From: Phanerodontia chrysosporium
Lineage: Eukaryota; Basidiomycota; Agaricomycetes; Polyporales; Phanerochaetaceae
Reading direction: 5' to 3'
NCBI GenBank assembly: GCA_001910725.1
Contig: MJGA01000024.1
Coordinates: forward strand, 124,001-188,000
DNA length: 64,000 nt
Both the position numbers and the translations under genes were made by a program. Positions within the stretch are counted from its first letter, which is position 1, and the number at the start of each line of letters is the position of its first letter. Positions 35,552 to 46,456 of this stretch are shown here, in pieces. The notes beneath the pieces are model-generated. The model saw only the letters and a program-made list of their open reading frames with translations. It was not told the DNA's origin and did not search any database.

Positions 35552-36165
35552 ATGGTGGGTCGAGCTCACTGTCTCGGTCTACGAATGCTAATAAGATCTG
35601 ACTTTGCAGTCCACAAACTGTCGTCGCCGTCTTATTCGCGACTTCAAGCGGCTCTCCAGCGACCCGCCCGGTGGCATCTCTGGCAGCCCATGCCCCGACA
35701 ATATTATGCTATGGAATGCGGTCATTTTCGGTCCAGGTGCGTAGTAGTGAATCTGTAACGCAAACTATCTCTGACATTGTGATAGTGGATACCCCTTTCG
35801 AGGATGGAACATTCAAACTGCTTCTCACCTTTGACGAGAGCTATCCCACGAAGCCACCAACCGTCAAGTTCTTGTCTCGGATGTTCCACCCCAACGTTTA
35901 TGCGAATGGGGAGCTTTGCTTGGACATTCTCCAGAACCGCTGGTCGCCCACGTACGACGTCGCCGCCATCCTCACCTCGATTCAGAGTCTCCTCCACGAT
36001 CCGAACCCGAACAGCCCAGCAAACGCGGAGGCCGCGCAGCTGTACCGGGAGAACATGAAAGAGTACGTGAGGCGGGTACGAGCGACAGTCGAAGAAAGCT
36101 GGCTTGACCCCGAGGAGCACGAGAAGATGGACACGGAGCCCGCTCCGCCGGAGTCGGCAGCTTGA
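35552..36165 (+). CDS. RAD6: Ubiquitin-conjugating enzyme E2 RAD6/UBC2
   Basis: E2 enzyme that monoubiquitinates histone H2B with BRE1 and PCNA with RAD18. Three exons: 35552-35554 (the ATG alone), 35610-35736 and 35786-36165, 169 residues. The UBC fold is complete: [20 protein letters not shown], then [52 protein letters not shown], the active-site cysteine in [18 protein letters not shown], and [19 protein letters not shown]. After the core comes the acidic tail typical of fungal RAD6 ([14 protein letters not shown]). The first intron (35555-35609) follows the start codon directly. Confidence 0.95.
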
Positions 36166-37075
36166 CACAGGATCATTTCATCGGACGTTACACATATTGG
36201 CCGGGCGCGAGCATTAATGTAATATCTTGTTGTATGTTAGTCTTCATTATCTTCCACACTCTCACAATAGTATGCAATGGTACTCGTTTACAGTGGACGA
36301 CAGCGATCCCGCCTGATAGCCTGTATCTGCCTAATCGGTAAGTTTGGGGCCCTTCCCCTTCCCTACAGCCCGTGGCCTTCACCGTCGGCAATGATCTGCC
36401 ACCCGGAAACGTGTGTTATCTTTCAATGCAGCGAAGCCGCTCTTCATCGTCAAGGGTCAACGGTGCGTGGTCATCCGCGTCTCGGAAAGTGCTGTGAGAA
36501 GCCGCAGTCACTCATTGTAGATCGCCCTATGTAGGAAAAGAACGGCCTGGCCATTCTTCTTGCAATGTACTCATCTCCACTCCTGACGCGTTCGAGCTAC
36601 ATGCTACAGCTGCGTGTGCACATCGTGGACTTGCATGATACATTGGAGGCACACCATAGATCATACACCGCGATGCTGGTCGTTGTGACTAGAGCTTCGA
36701 CTCGCATTTCGGAATGGCTGCTGAGGACGAATGAAAAGTATATGTAGCTGCTGTATGATCCTCGCATCCTCTATGTCTCATGCAAGACATCTCCTGCCTT
36801 AGTGTCGCGCACACTGGCCAGCCACTTTGCAGAACTGCGCTATACCATGCCTAAGCACCATCGTTCGCCCGACCTAGGAAGCAACTAATGCCATGATGTA
36901 TACGTACGTACATATGCTACACAGTAGGGCACCCATGAAACGCTACACTTGTCATAACCTACATATACAGGCTCCTATCATCTAGGCTGGCTGGTATGGA
37001 CGGAGATTAGCTGTGCTTTGCAATTTACGAGAGTAAAGCAACTTACCATCCTGAGCTTGAATGAGTCATCCACGT
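36166..37075. other. Intergenic, convergent
   Basis: About 0.9 kb between RAD6 and an unknown gene. Contains short tracts such as GTATACGTACGTACAT near 36897-36912. No gene seen. Confidence 0.5.
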
Positions 37076-38261
37076 CGTCCCTTATAGTCTGATTCAATTG
37101 TCTGCTCAAAGCATGAGATCAGCTCGGCTCCACGCAGTCAAAGAAGCAACGCACGTAAGGACGGCTACTGGGGATGGACATGGTGGTACCATCTTCAGCA
37201 ACGCGGGCGGGATGCGCTCAAGGGCATGGTACGTCCCATTGTACCCCGGCGAGTCGAACTTGAACATGATTTGGACACCGATAAACTCGGGTCCCTGTTT
37301 CTCTATGAGCTGCTGCAGATTACGGAAGTCGTCTGGCGTCGGCTCGAACTCCACACGCGCGATCTGGAAGATGCGCCCGTGCCCGCGAACGTCGTCTGGG
37401 ATGGACGAGCAGGTCACCACCATCCGCTGGCGCATGCCTGCTAGACGATCTTCGTCGAGCTTGAGGATGCACCGAGCGTATGACTTGATCATCGCGCGCA
37501 AGGCTGCGTTCGCGAGAACATACCGAGCGTATCGTAAATTAGCATCTTTGTTCGCTTGTGTTTGTTCTGCAGGAATACAGTATGCTTTATGGCGGGGCCT
37601 ATCAGAGTGTTAAGCATCAGGCCAAGATCAAGGTGGGTGGTAGAGGCTGACCAGTCCTGTCTCTGGCACTGATATGGGAATTAGCGTGTGCCCTTTACCG
37701 ACAAAGCAGTATGCTATACATACCTCTGGCCCACAATAGCATACTTGAAGACACTGCAGGGGGATTGCGTTCCAGGTGAGTTACTGCTCAGAAAGACAAA
37801 GCGTGTCGGCGCACCCTTGAGCAACGCTTCAGAGCTACCGGCTGGCCAGCAACCTGCACTCTCCCGCACGATGGACGCTCGCAGCATATGCCCGCCTTCC
37901 CATGCTCTCGAAGGTACTCGCGGGTGGCATTCGGCATCTCTGCCACCATGGGGGAGTCGTGGATCGCCGCGATGCGCGTCGCCTTCACAGTGTGGTAGTC
38001 TCTTTTCTCGCGCGGGCACATGCGATTCGTGGCATCGATGAGATCTATGCCGATGCCGTCGTCGGGAAGGTCTGGCTGGGGCTTGTATGGCATGCCAAAG
38101 GCACCCGCCTGGCGGAGAGACTGCTTCCAAGACTCAGGTACCTGGCGCCCCGACGGCAGTACATCTGGGAGCAGCGCCTCAAGCGACGCAGGGAACGACC
38201 TTCGCTGGTCTTGTTGATGGGTGCGGGACGGCTGTCCGGGATTTCTTGAGCGAGCGGGCAT
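37076..38261 (-). CDS. Unknown protein with Cys-containing segment, spliced
   Basis: No family recognised. The ATG at 38261 opens a long exon (to about 37876): FPASLEALLPDVLPSGRQ, QAGAFGMPYKPQPDLPDDGI, DLIDATNRMCPREKRDYHTV, GICCERPSCGR. The sequence then passes at least two introns to LMLNTLIGPAIKHTVFLQNK, HKRTKMLIYDTLG, and a final long exon ending at 37190: MIKSYARCILKLDEDRLAGM, VEFEPTPDDFRNLQQLIEKQ, GVQIMFKFDSPGYNGTYHAL. A short last exon to 37076 is possible. The balanced amphipathic composition and donor sites argue that it is a real gene. Internal borders between 37880 and 37500 are uncertain. Confidence 0.5.
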
Positions 38262-38687
38262 GATGACTGTCGTGGTCTGGGAAAGAAAGTTTGCGCGATA
38301 GAAGAAGGAGGTATGCGATATCTATATGTCGGAAAGTCCCCGGCGATGCCTTGTAGCCGTGGTTGCGGCCACATCGAAACGTGCAAGCCACCCGGTTGTC
38401 CTGGTACATTGTAGGCTGGACAAAGATTGTATCGAGTGTCCAGACAGTGGTGAATGTGTAAATCAAGTGTGGCGCCCGTAATATGTGGCCTAGAAAACGT
38501 GCTCGGACCACATCCCTCGAGTACTACGGATGCAGTGCTAATTTGATTGATACAACTCTTTTATACAGATCCATCCATAACCCACTTAGATATACAGCCA
38601 CGCCGAAACAACATGGCGCAACAGAAACAATGAGGCTGTCCGTACGAAGGACCAGAAGCGATGAATGGCACCAACGACCGAGTGTAG
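38262..38687. other. Intergenic
   Basis: Spacer between the ATG101 stop and the start of the unknown gene, both on the minus strand. No gene seen. Confidence 0.5.
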
Positions 38688-39550
38688 TCACCCGCTGACC
38701 TCCGTCCCGTTGACTTTGACGACAAGCTTCACAGGAAACGGTGAGATGCCTTGCGCGTTGGTTATGGGCGGGACGGCAGACCGACCACGCTCGGAAGACG
38801 TGTGCGTCAGCATGACTTGCAGACTCTTCGTTAACGTAGACGCCAAGTCTGCGTCGTATTTTTGCCGGTCTGGAATACGCGTTAGTTAAAGCCTCTATAG
38901 GCTTGAGTGTAGGAGACAAACCTCGTTCGGGAATCGGCGGACGAATTTCCGCTTCTACCACCCTTCTCGGCCAATCGTGAGCAAGCCAGCTGACACACCG
39001 CAAGCCGAACTTACCACTGCTCCCATGGCACTTCTTCCTGGAATGTAACAATTCAGCGCATATTCCGTTGCTGCAGGTGCACTACATACCTCGCTGATGA
39101 GAAACCACGACTTCCTAGGACGCTTCTCCGAGAAAGTCACGATAAACTGAGACACAATCAACGCTTCGTCTCATGCAAGCAAAATTATCCACAGACCTGG
39201 CCTCGCTTGTTTACGTCGTTCTCGACGCCCTTCCAAAAAGCATCCACCTTCAGATCCACGAGTTGCTTGATTTCAGGGTCGTCTACAGCTGGCTACGCTG
39301 TCTTCAGCACGGCACTATTTCAGAAAGAACCACAATACTAACCATAGAGACATCCAAGACCTCTCTAATCTCTGGCTTCACGGTACCAAATAATCGGTGG
39401 AAGAGGATGGAGTGCAGTACAGCAGTGAGCACATCCCTGGCGGTGCGCCGTTCAAGCGACTACCTAGCACTGCTTCAGTCTCTCCATTTAAAATACAGGA
39501 GTATGACTCACCAAGTCGATATTGACTATTGGGTACTTTGTGCTCGACAT
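38688..39550 (-). CDS. ATG101: Autophagy-related protein 101 (HORMA domain)
   Basis: HORMA-fold partner of ATG13 in the ATG1/ULK initiation complex. Seven exons (39550-39512, 39459-39343, 39292-39197, 39146-39090, 39037-39015, 38962-38922, 38869-38688) give 184 residues with all phases consistent. Diagnostic segments: ERRTARDVLTAVLHSILFHR then LFGTVKPEIREVLDV, VDAFWKGVENDVNKRGQ, FIVTFSEKRPRKSWF, EEVPWEQWVVEAEIRPP, ASTLTKSLQVMLTHTSSERG, and PPITNAQGISPFPVKLVV. Presence of ATG101 is usual in filamentous basidiomycetes, while budding yeast uses ATG29/ATG31 instead. The gene lies 3.5 kb from ATG18. The 23- and 41-base exons make it easy to miss. Confidence 0.9.
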
Positions 39551-39931
39551 CGTCCGAGCCTGAAGAGTGCAGGGCCCTGCGGTACGAGAGCGCAGAGAGA
39601 GCCCCGCAAAGCACGAGACGTGGGGCCAGCCGTTATCAGCGATCTACCTTTGCGGGACGTGCATAATCCCGCGGGGATGAGCCGAGCCGATGGTGTACAG
39701 GCACGTGCACTTTGATTAGCTGCACGTGAGCGCTCGCGTGTCAAAGTGGTTTTCCGGCTGTCTGGCCGTCAGGCGCGTCGACGACGACGACAATCACAAC
39801 GACAAAAGCCTCCTGGCCGGAGGGGCGTCGCAGTGAGATACGAATCTGTGCTTCCCGTCGGGGACGCTGAACACACCTCCAGGCTCACCTGCCCGTCGCC
39901 AGTGCACCAAGGCTGGAACTCCCCCGCGAGG
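39551..39931. promoter_or_regulatory. Divergent promoter region of ATG101 and the 40 kb orphan
   Basis: 381 bases between start codons; no clear TATA box. Confidence 0.4.
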
Positions 39932-41118
39932 ATGGCCGACGCTGCGGCGTATGTCTCGGCTGCTGCTGAACATCGGCGAAAGAAGACTGCGTTGGATAAG
40001 GCTAGGGCCAACTACGTGAGTGGGCCTCCTTTTAATCCGATGCCATCGTACTGAATGCATACAGCTTTGTAGCCAGCTGCGACTACGGTTGCAGTACGCG
40101 AAGCTGAAGGTCGACCATGGTTGGGTACGTCGTCCGCACTTTGCGTTGTTATCCCCAGCACTCATTAGCTGCTTCTACATACATAGCAACGACAAACCCT
40201 GAATGAAGTCGAGAATCTTTACTTTCGCCATTCTCAAAGGCGGCGGCTCGCTGCGGCATCGACAGGCAGTTTCTACTCCACATCATCGAGCAGCCTCGTC
40301 TCAACGCCTACGCCCCCACACCCAACGCTCACTCGTACGGATCTGCCTTCTACTAGTTTTTCTGCAAACGACCAATCTTTGTCCAATGCAGCCGACTCGA
40401 GTTCGCTGCCTAAAAACAACCAATCCACTAATACCACCGCGATTCCGGAAGCATCACAAGCTTCAGCTACTGTATCTGCAACACCAGAGGGTTCACGTAC
40501 GTCACCACAATTTGAGGCTGAAGAGTATACTCATTGTGCACATTCTGTGTAGTGACCCCATCCGCCGGTGACTCCCAAACCCAGCCCGGCAGCCCGAACA
40601 AATCAACAGGACAGGCCGATTCCGGGACGACGACGCCGACGACGTCCAACCCCGATCCTCCACCACCCATGGCCTCGCTCAGCCCTTCGAAGTCAGCACA
40701 ACAACCGTACTACTACGACGCGCCAAACCCGTACGCGCACTACCCGGCACGCGTGATGCAGTACACGCCGACCCCGGCGGGGTTCTACAACGGCGGTGCG
40801 TTCGACGAGAGCTCGAGCAGCCCGTACTCGCCACAGCGCTACCTCGCAAAGGCGTACGTCTCGAGCTCGCCGTTCCCGATCAATGCCCCCGCGTCGCCGT
40901 CCGCGGGCGCGACGACATTCGGCGCGACGAACCAGGCGCTCACGTACGACTCCTTCTGGTCGACGCACGCGAGCTGGGGCGTGCACGCTGCGGCGTCGGT
41001 TGCGCACAGCCATGTTGCGTCTGCCGTCTCTGCGCCAGGAAGCGCAGTCGCCTCTGGTGTGCCCGTCCCAGTGTCCGCGGGCGGGCAATCAGGCGCAGGG
41101 TCTCAAAACAGTTCTTGA
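39932..41118 (+). CDS. Low-complexity orphan protein with N-terminal coiled coil
   Basis: Four exons (39932-40015, 40065-40124, 40187-40496, 40553-41118) encode 339 residues in one frame. N-terminus MADAAAYVSAAAEHRRKKTA is helical and continues into a predicted coiled coil (LCSQLRLRLQYAKLKVDHGW, QRQTLNEVENLYFRHSQRRR). The remainder is Ser/Thr/Pro/Ala-rich with tyrosine repeats (YYYDAPNPYAHYPARVMQYT) and is probably disordered. No enzymatic motif. A scaffold or transcription-related role is possible but unsupported. Confidence 0.66.
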
Positions 41119-41418
41119 CAACTTTTTTCCTGGTCGGATTTACCAGCATGCTACCTGCAATTGCGCTGCCACCGCACTTATTATAATCAGTTATTGTTGT
41201 AATGTTTATATCCAAAGTCCAGATGTGTCATAGGAGGAGGGTATAGTGGACGGACATGAGGGGCATCTATTCGTCTCCGCGGCGGGCCAGGAAGACACCC
41301 GCCTCGCTGTTCTTGCGTCGCATTCCACCCGAGAAGCCAACACTCGGGAAGCCATTCGGGGTGTCGATGGTGATCACATCGCCGGTGTCTGCAGCGGAGG
41401 GCTCCTCGGGAAGCGGCA
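41119..41418. other. Convergent spacer
   Basis: 300 bases between two orphan genes ending tail to tail; includes a short AT-rich 3' region near 41170-41215. Confidence 0.5.
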
Positions 41419-42430
41419 TCATATCTTGCGGCGCGACAACGGGAAGGACATGGCATGCGGTGGTGGAGACGAGATGGACAGCGACTGTGATGCCGTAGAG
41501 TTCGAACGCCGTGAAGAGCGCGTCCGGCTCGGGGGAGGTGGCTGGGCATGATGCTGCAGCGATTCTGTGCCGGACGTGCGCGATTGGGAGTCTGAGGCAG
41601 AGCGGGTCATGACGCTTCCCCGGCGCGGCCGCTGGGCGTAGACATCAGCGCCGAAGTCGGCGCCATCGACGTCCGCGTCTTCCTGCTGCGGAAGCTGTGG
41701 GGCATGCTCGAAGGGGCCAAACTCCTCCTGGGAGTAGCCCGACGACGACGGCGCATCTGTTCAGAGGAGAGGAAGTACGAGGGTCCGCTTCCCTGTTGGG
41801 GTGGCCTGTGAGACCTAGTTGACCAGGAGGAGTAGGTAGACGTACGGGAAACCCCTCGAACTCATCCTGGCTATGCTCGAGCGCAAGCGCGAGAGCAGCC
41901 TCCTTCGCTGCTCTTTTCTCTCGTCTTCGTCGCCGCCTCTCTTCTTTAGCAAGCCTCTCAGTCTCCCGCTGTGCGGCGCCTTCTGCTGCGCGGGCGGCAG
42001 ACAGCTGCGCAATAGTCGACGGGTCGAGCGGAGCTGCATCCGAGTCGAGAGTTGAGGCGGAAATCGTACGTGAGCGTGCGCTAGGGCTCTCGTCATCGTC
42101 CTCGGGCAGCTGGATTGGAGGTTTGCCGAAGAGATTGAACCCAAAGAGGGTGATCGCCCTGCGCGGCCTGCGCCGCTTGCGCTTTCGGGGGTCGTCGCGC
42201 CCGAGATTGGAGTGCAGCGAGAGCGTTTCGGCGTCGTCCGAGTCCTGCAGGAGTCCCTCGAGCTCGTCTGCGCGGGCGCGAGGGACGTAGTCGGGACCGC
42301 GCGAGGCGAAGTGGTGGTTGTGCAGCTGCCGCTCGTCGTCGTCGTCTGCGTCGTCGCGCCGCGGCTGGAGGCATGCCAGACACGGTGCGAACGCTGCGCG
42401 CAGATTATCTGTCCACGAGAACCGCTCCAT
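41419..42430 (-). CDS. Charged, low-complexity orphan protein
   Basis: Two exons (42430-41815, 41756-41419) give 317 residues. The intron is 58 bases in phase 1 and joins PTPPGQLD to APSSSGYSQEEFGPFEH. N-terminal segment MERFSWTDNLRAAFAPCLAC, with a CLACLQP motif that might be lipidated (inference), then acidic and basic clusters (RDDADDDDERQ; RKRKRRRPRRA resembling a nuclear localisation signal), ITLFGFNLFGKPPIQLPEDD, a charged helix rich in E/R/A, and a serine/proline-rich end. No known domain. Confidence 0.66.
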
Positions 42431-43035
42431 GCCTGCGTGGCATGCACGTCGTGCGATGGCAGAGGAAGAGATGGGAATGCACGAGAGACATGAGGTTTAC
42501 CGCGCCGTCCGGTCTGCGGGGATGCCGGGGGAATATTTTAGTTTTCGTCGGATAACCCGCTTTCGGGCATGTCTGTTCCATACAGCGCATCAATCCCGCC
42601 ATCAAAATTGCCCCGATCAGTCGGCCTCGGTGTCATAATCTCGACACCGACACTCGTGGATCCCGCACTGCATCTCGAAACTTTATCTATCTCGTTCTCG
42701 AGTTATGTTTCAAACTAGGGAAATATCCGTACCTTTGGACTGAAAATAGGCCAGAAAAACCCATCCGCTGTAGGTCCTGCAATGAAGAGAATTTTACAAC
42801 ACCCGCTAGCTCGGAGGGAGCGACATTTGCGGATCGCTTCACGCGTAATCCAACTTGGGCTTGATTCCGCTTAATTAATCTCAAGTTGGGTGGTGTACCA
42901 ATCTCATATATAGCTCCCGCCTCCTTGGTGACCAGACTCTTCCTCTCCTTCGACCAGCTCCTCCATCCCTAGCACAGCGGCGGGCATTCCACTGCGCGAG
43001 GCCCGACACGGGCAGGACCTCCTACATGCCAAGCT
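42431..43035. other. Intergenic, divergent promoter region
   Basis: 605 bases between divergent starts. ATATATAGCTCC near 42906 is a possible TATA element for the DUF6534 gene. Confidence 0.45.
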
Positions 43036-44537
43036 ATGCCCGCGGTCGTGCTCAGCGCACGCGATGACACTGTAGATTTGTACGTGTGTTCGGGAAGTGA
43101 GGTTCGGCGCAGTTACTGACGCGTGTTTAGCGCAGGCCCTCTGGTGCGTACATCAGGAGTTGGCACCACTCCATACTGAAGTTGGGCCTGTGCATTAGCT
43201 CATCGGCCATCTGATTAACATGTGCTGTTACGGTATCCTTTCCACCCAAGTCTGTGAGTGTTCGCTCTGTCCATTCAACCAACTCCAGTTATTTACTCAT
43301 AATAAGACATGTATCACCTCGCGTTTCCCAAGGACAAACGGCGGGTGAAGGCGGTCGTATACACGCTATACGCTCTCGAGACTCTACAGACTGGCCTATT
43401 GATCGAGTCTGCATATCGCGCGTTTGCAGGTCACTATGGGGATGTCCAAATTCTCTTTGGAGTCTTCATAGACGGCTTCTCAATCCCGATCATGGGCGGA
43501 ATAGGTTGGTATCTTCTCTCCATGCTCATTTGAGTGTAGCAGCTGACGAAATGCTGATAGTGAGCAGCATAGTACAGATCTACTATGCCCACCGGATCAC
43601 AATTCTCTCTGGCTCACGGCTGCTTGGCTGTGTCGTAGCATCGGTGGGTCACCTAGCCATACTGATATGCATTGCTCAGTTCGCGCAGCTGGCCATTGTG
43701 GAGTTGACCGCGTCCATCATTGTCGGCGTCCGGCTTCAGATGCTGCAGACGGTCGCAGACTTTGCGCTCGCCGCGCCGATCAGTGCGAGCGTTAGTCCAT
43801 CTAGTGCATATATCATATCCCTACTCACAAAATTGACCAATAGATTTGGCCCGGTGCTAGTGCGTTATGCGATGCCATCATTGCTATCTCTACGACATGG
43901 CTGGTAGGCAAACCAGTTCTTGCCGTACGCGCCCTGACTCATACCCATGCAGCTCCTGAAAGCCGACGCGCAGTTCCCGGCAACGAAAGCACGCATCACG
44001 CGGGTCATACGCATCGTCGTCGAGACGGGCACCCTCACCGGTAGGCTCGCCTCGCCGACATCATCGCACAACGCTCACACCCCCTCCCCAGCGCTCGTCG
44101 CGACGACGAACATGGTCCTGTTCTTCACCTTCCCGCACGCGGGCTTCTACGCCTGCGGCGTGCTCTTCATCCCAAAGCTGTACAGCGTCTCGCTGCTCGT
44201 GCTGCTCAACAGCCGCATGCGCATCGTCGGCGCGCGCGACGCGCTCGTTTGCGCGGACACCTGGCTCGCGCACGCGTCCGGCAACGGCGATGGCAGCAGC
44301 GGCGAGGCGGTGGGGCTCGCCGCACGTGCGCGCCGCATCGGGCCGTTCACAAGCGCGTCGCAGCTCGGCGCGGTCGCGGTGTGCGAGTTCCCGCCGCTCG
44401 CGGAGGAGCGCGGCGTCGGAGGCCTGGTGCGTCCCTCGCGCGCGCTCCTGCGGGCGCACGAAAAGGCTGACGCACTGCAGGACGCGCGGAAGATGCCCGA
44501 TGACGCGCTCTCGTCTGCATCGAGTCGCGAAGCATGA
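43036..44537 (+). CDS. DUF6534 multi-pass membrane protein
   Basis: Basidiomycete-specific integral membrane family of unknown function. Seven or more exons: 43036-43079, a 13-base microexon 43131-43143, 43199-43253, 43307-43504, then exons to 44537. Reading: GPLLIGHLINMCCYGILSTQ, VYMYHLAFPKDKRRVKAVVY, LYALETLQTGLLIESAYRAF, SIPIMGG, IVQIYYAHRITILSGSRLLG, VASVGHLAILICIAQFAQLA, ISTTWLLLKADAQF, TRVIRIVVETGTLTALVATT, HAGFYACGVLFIPKLYSVSL and LLNSRMRI. Seven hydrophobic helices are followed by an Ala/Arg-rich cytoplasmic tail. The frame is continuous across all introns. The microexon is needed to keep frame (DFAGPLLIG). Confidence 0.76.
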
Positions 44538-44717
44538 ACATCAAGGGTTCGCCGTCAGTGCAGAGCTACGCTGAGGACCCGTGATTCTCTGGGGAAGGCG
44601 GTCATGTACATCATGCGATTCGAGGCGAATGATATATTCCGTTACGACTAGAGTGATACATGGAAGCGCGGCAGTTCATAAGTGTAGATGCTACAGCCAG
44701 TCAAGCATTTTCGAGTT

Positions 44718-46036
44718 TTACAGGCATTGCGAGTAGTACGCTGCAATCTTGTGGTCAGCGACACCAGTTGTCCATGCAGGTAGGGCAGTACTTCACGGTT
44801 GACGACGGTACACGTCGAGCCCGATGCGCAGACGGTGGGGCCGGTGTAGCCCTGACCACCGCACTGTCCGTACTTCGCGACGGCGGGGCCCGTCGGGACG
44901 CTTGGAGCGCTGCTCGATACAGAGGTCTGTGTACGGTGTGTCAGTGCACTTTACGAACGCAAAGACAGGGCGCAAGGGACATACAGGACCAACGGAGGTG
45001 GTCGGGGCGGGGGCGCCGGGGCGCCAGTGCCAGAGCCGTAGAGCGGCGGGCCAGGGATGACATACGTCGTCTGCGTCTGTGCGGCGTTGCTGTACACGTC
45101 GATGTTCACTGTGCGACACGCGTCAGCAATGGTGGAAACAGGAAGAATAGGCATGAGCGCGCACGGCCAGGGTCGTTGTTGCTGTAGGCACCAGGGAAGG
45201 TGACGAGCTCGTCCGTCGTCGGCGCACGGGAGCCGCCACCGGTGATCTGGATCTGCGCGCACTCGGGGTAGAATTGCTAGCAGGGGCGCGCATCAGAAAC
45301 TGTGCAAGGTACGTCACAACGAGAGACGGCGCACCGCGGGCATGGAGTGCAGGGCGATCGTCTCGAAGCGGATGAGATAGTTGCCGGAGGGCACCGACGC
45401 CGGGATCGTCGTCGTCCAGCTCGAGTTGTCCGCGATCATCTTGCCGTCGCCCCACTGCCCGTCGTAGACCGTGCCCGAGAGCAGACCCGCCTCGTCGATC
45501 TTGAACCACTGCAGCGTGTCCGAGTTCACGCCCGTGCAGGTCGAGCCTGGACACTGCGCGAGGTACACGAGCTGTGCTCTGCTGTCAGTCTTTGTGCGGG
45601 AGCAGGAGGAGCGCAGAGCGCACCATCGGGCCGATCGCGTGCGGCCAGGGGTTGTTCCAGTAGGCGGTGATGGACGAGCCAGCCTTCACGGGCGCGGTGA
45701 GCTGGAGCGCACCGGAGGTGCCGTCGTCGTTGCAGGACAGAGTCGGGTCCGTGGCGTCAGTGATCGGGTTGCTGGGATCGCAAGGTGAGATACAGTCCAT
45801 GGATATGATGATTCCACTCACTAGGTAGACCAGGGGCGCTGGATGCTGGTCTGGCCGACTGGGGAGTTGTACGGGGCCCTGAAAAGGGGTTAGGCGCGGT
45901 GGTGAAGTAACAGACGTGGTACACACCATCCCTGGTACCATGTCCCGTCGATCGAGTACGAGAGGACACCGCCGTGGGCGAGCGCGGTGGGGATAATAGA
46001 GGACGCGAGAGCGACGAGAGCAGCAGAGGCGAACAT
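44718..46036 (-). CDS. Lytic polysaccharide monooxygenase AA9 with C-terminal CBM1
   Basis: Copper enzyme that oxidatively cleaves cellulose or xyloglucan. Eight exons (46036-45927, 45878-45822, 45771-45624, 45571-45335, 45276-45165, 45108-44985, 44909-44797, 44740-44718) give 307 residues, all phases consistent. Signal peptide [20 protein letters not shown] leaves His-1 in [11 protein letters not shown], the first copper-brace ligand. The second histidine is in [11 protein letters not shown] and the axial tyrosine in [11 protein letters not shown]. Cysteines for the usual disulfide pattern are present ([16 protein letters not shown]). A proline-rich linker leads to the cellulose-binding module ([20 protein letters not shown], then CTVVNPYYSQCL). 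The last intron lies within CBM1, and reading C|GTGAAG as its donor gives the canonical NPYYSQC end. Confidence 0.93.
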
Positions 46037-46104
46037 CTTTCGGCTGGTGCTTGCGAGCTGAGACGGCTTGTCCTGGGCTGGGGACCAGCTGTGTTGGCGA
46101 ACGG

Positions 46105-46112
46105 CTTTTATA
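46105..46112 (-). promoter_or_regulatory. TATA box of the AA9 gene
   Basis: TATAAAAG on the minus strand, about 70 bases before the start codon. Confidence 0.6.
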
Positions 46113-46440
46113 CTGTCGAGCACACCGCATATATGCGGGTATCTTGATGACTTTGCCAGCCAAGACGCTTTCCAACGCTAACGGATATTCTGCGGGAAGC
46201 CCCAATAGTCATAGGTACGGCAGACGTGCACTCCTGCATCGGCGTCCTCTGCGCGATGGTCAGTGGAAACTCGCCGAAAGTCAGAAGAGGGCTTGCCTTG
46301 CACGGCACGGTAGAAAGTCGCTTCTCGCCAGCCTATCCATGGAGCTCTCAAAAATAGGTGTGATCCGTAGGTCAAGATCGATAGCAAGGAAAGAGGCTAT
46401 TAGTGTTCAACTTCGGAACGTCCTGACGTAGGCGCGGGAT

Positions 46441-46456
46441 GTGGGGTAACGCGGGG
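46441..46456 (+). promoter_or_regulatory. Paired CreA/Cre1-like carbon-catabolite sites
   Basis: GTGGGG and GCGGGG, ten bases apart, both matching the SYGGRG consensus, about 405 bases upstream of the AA9 start. Short motifs, so chance is possible. Confidence 0.3.
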
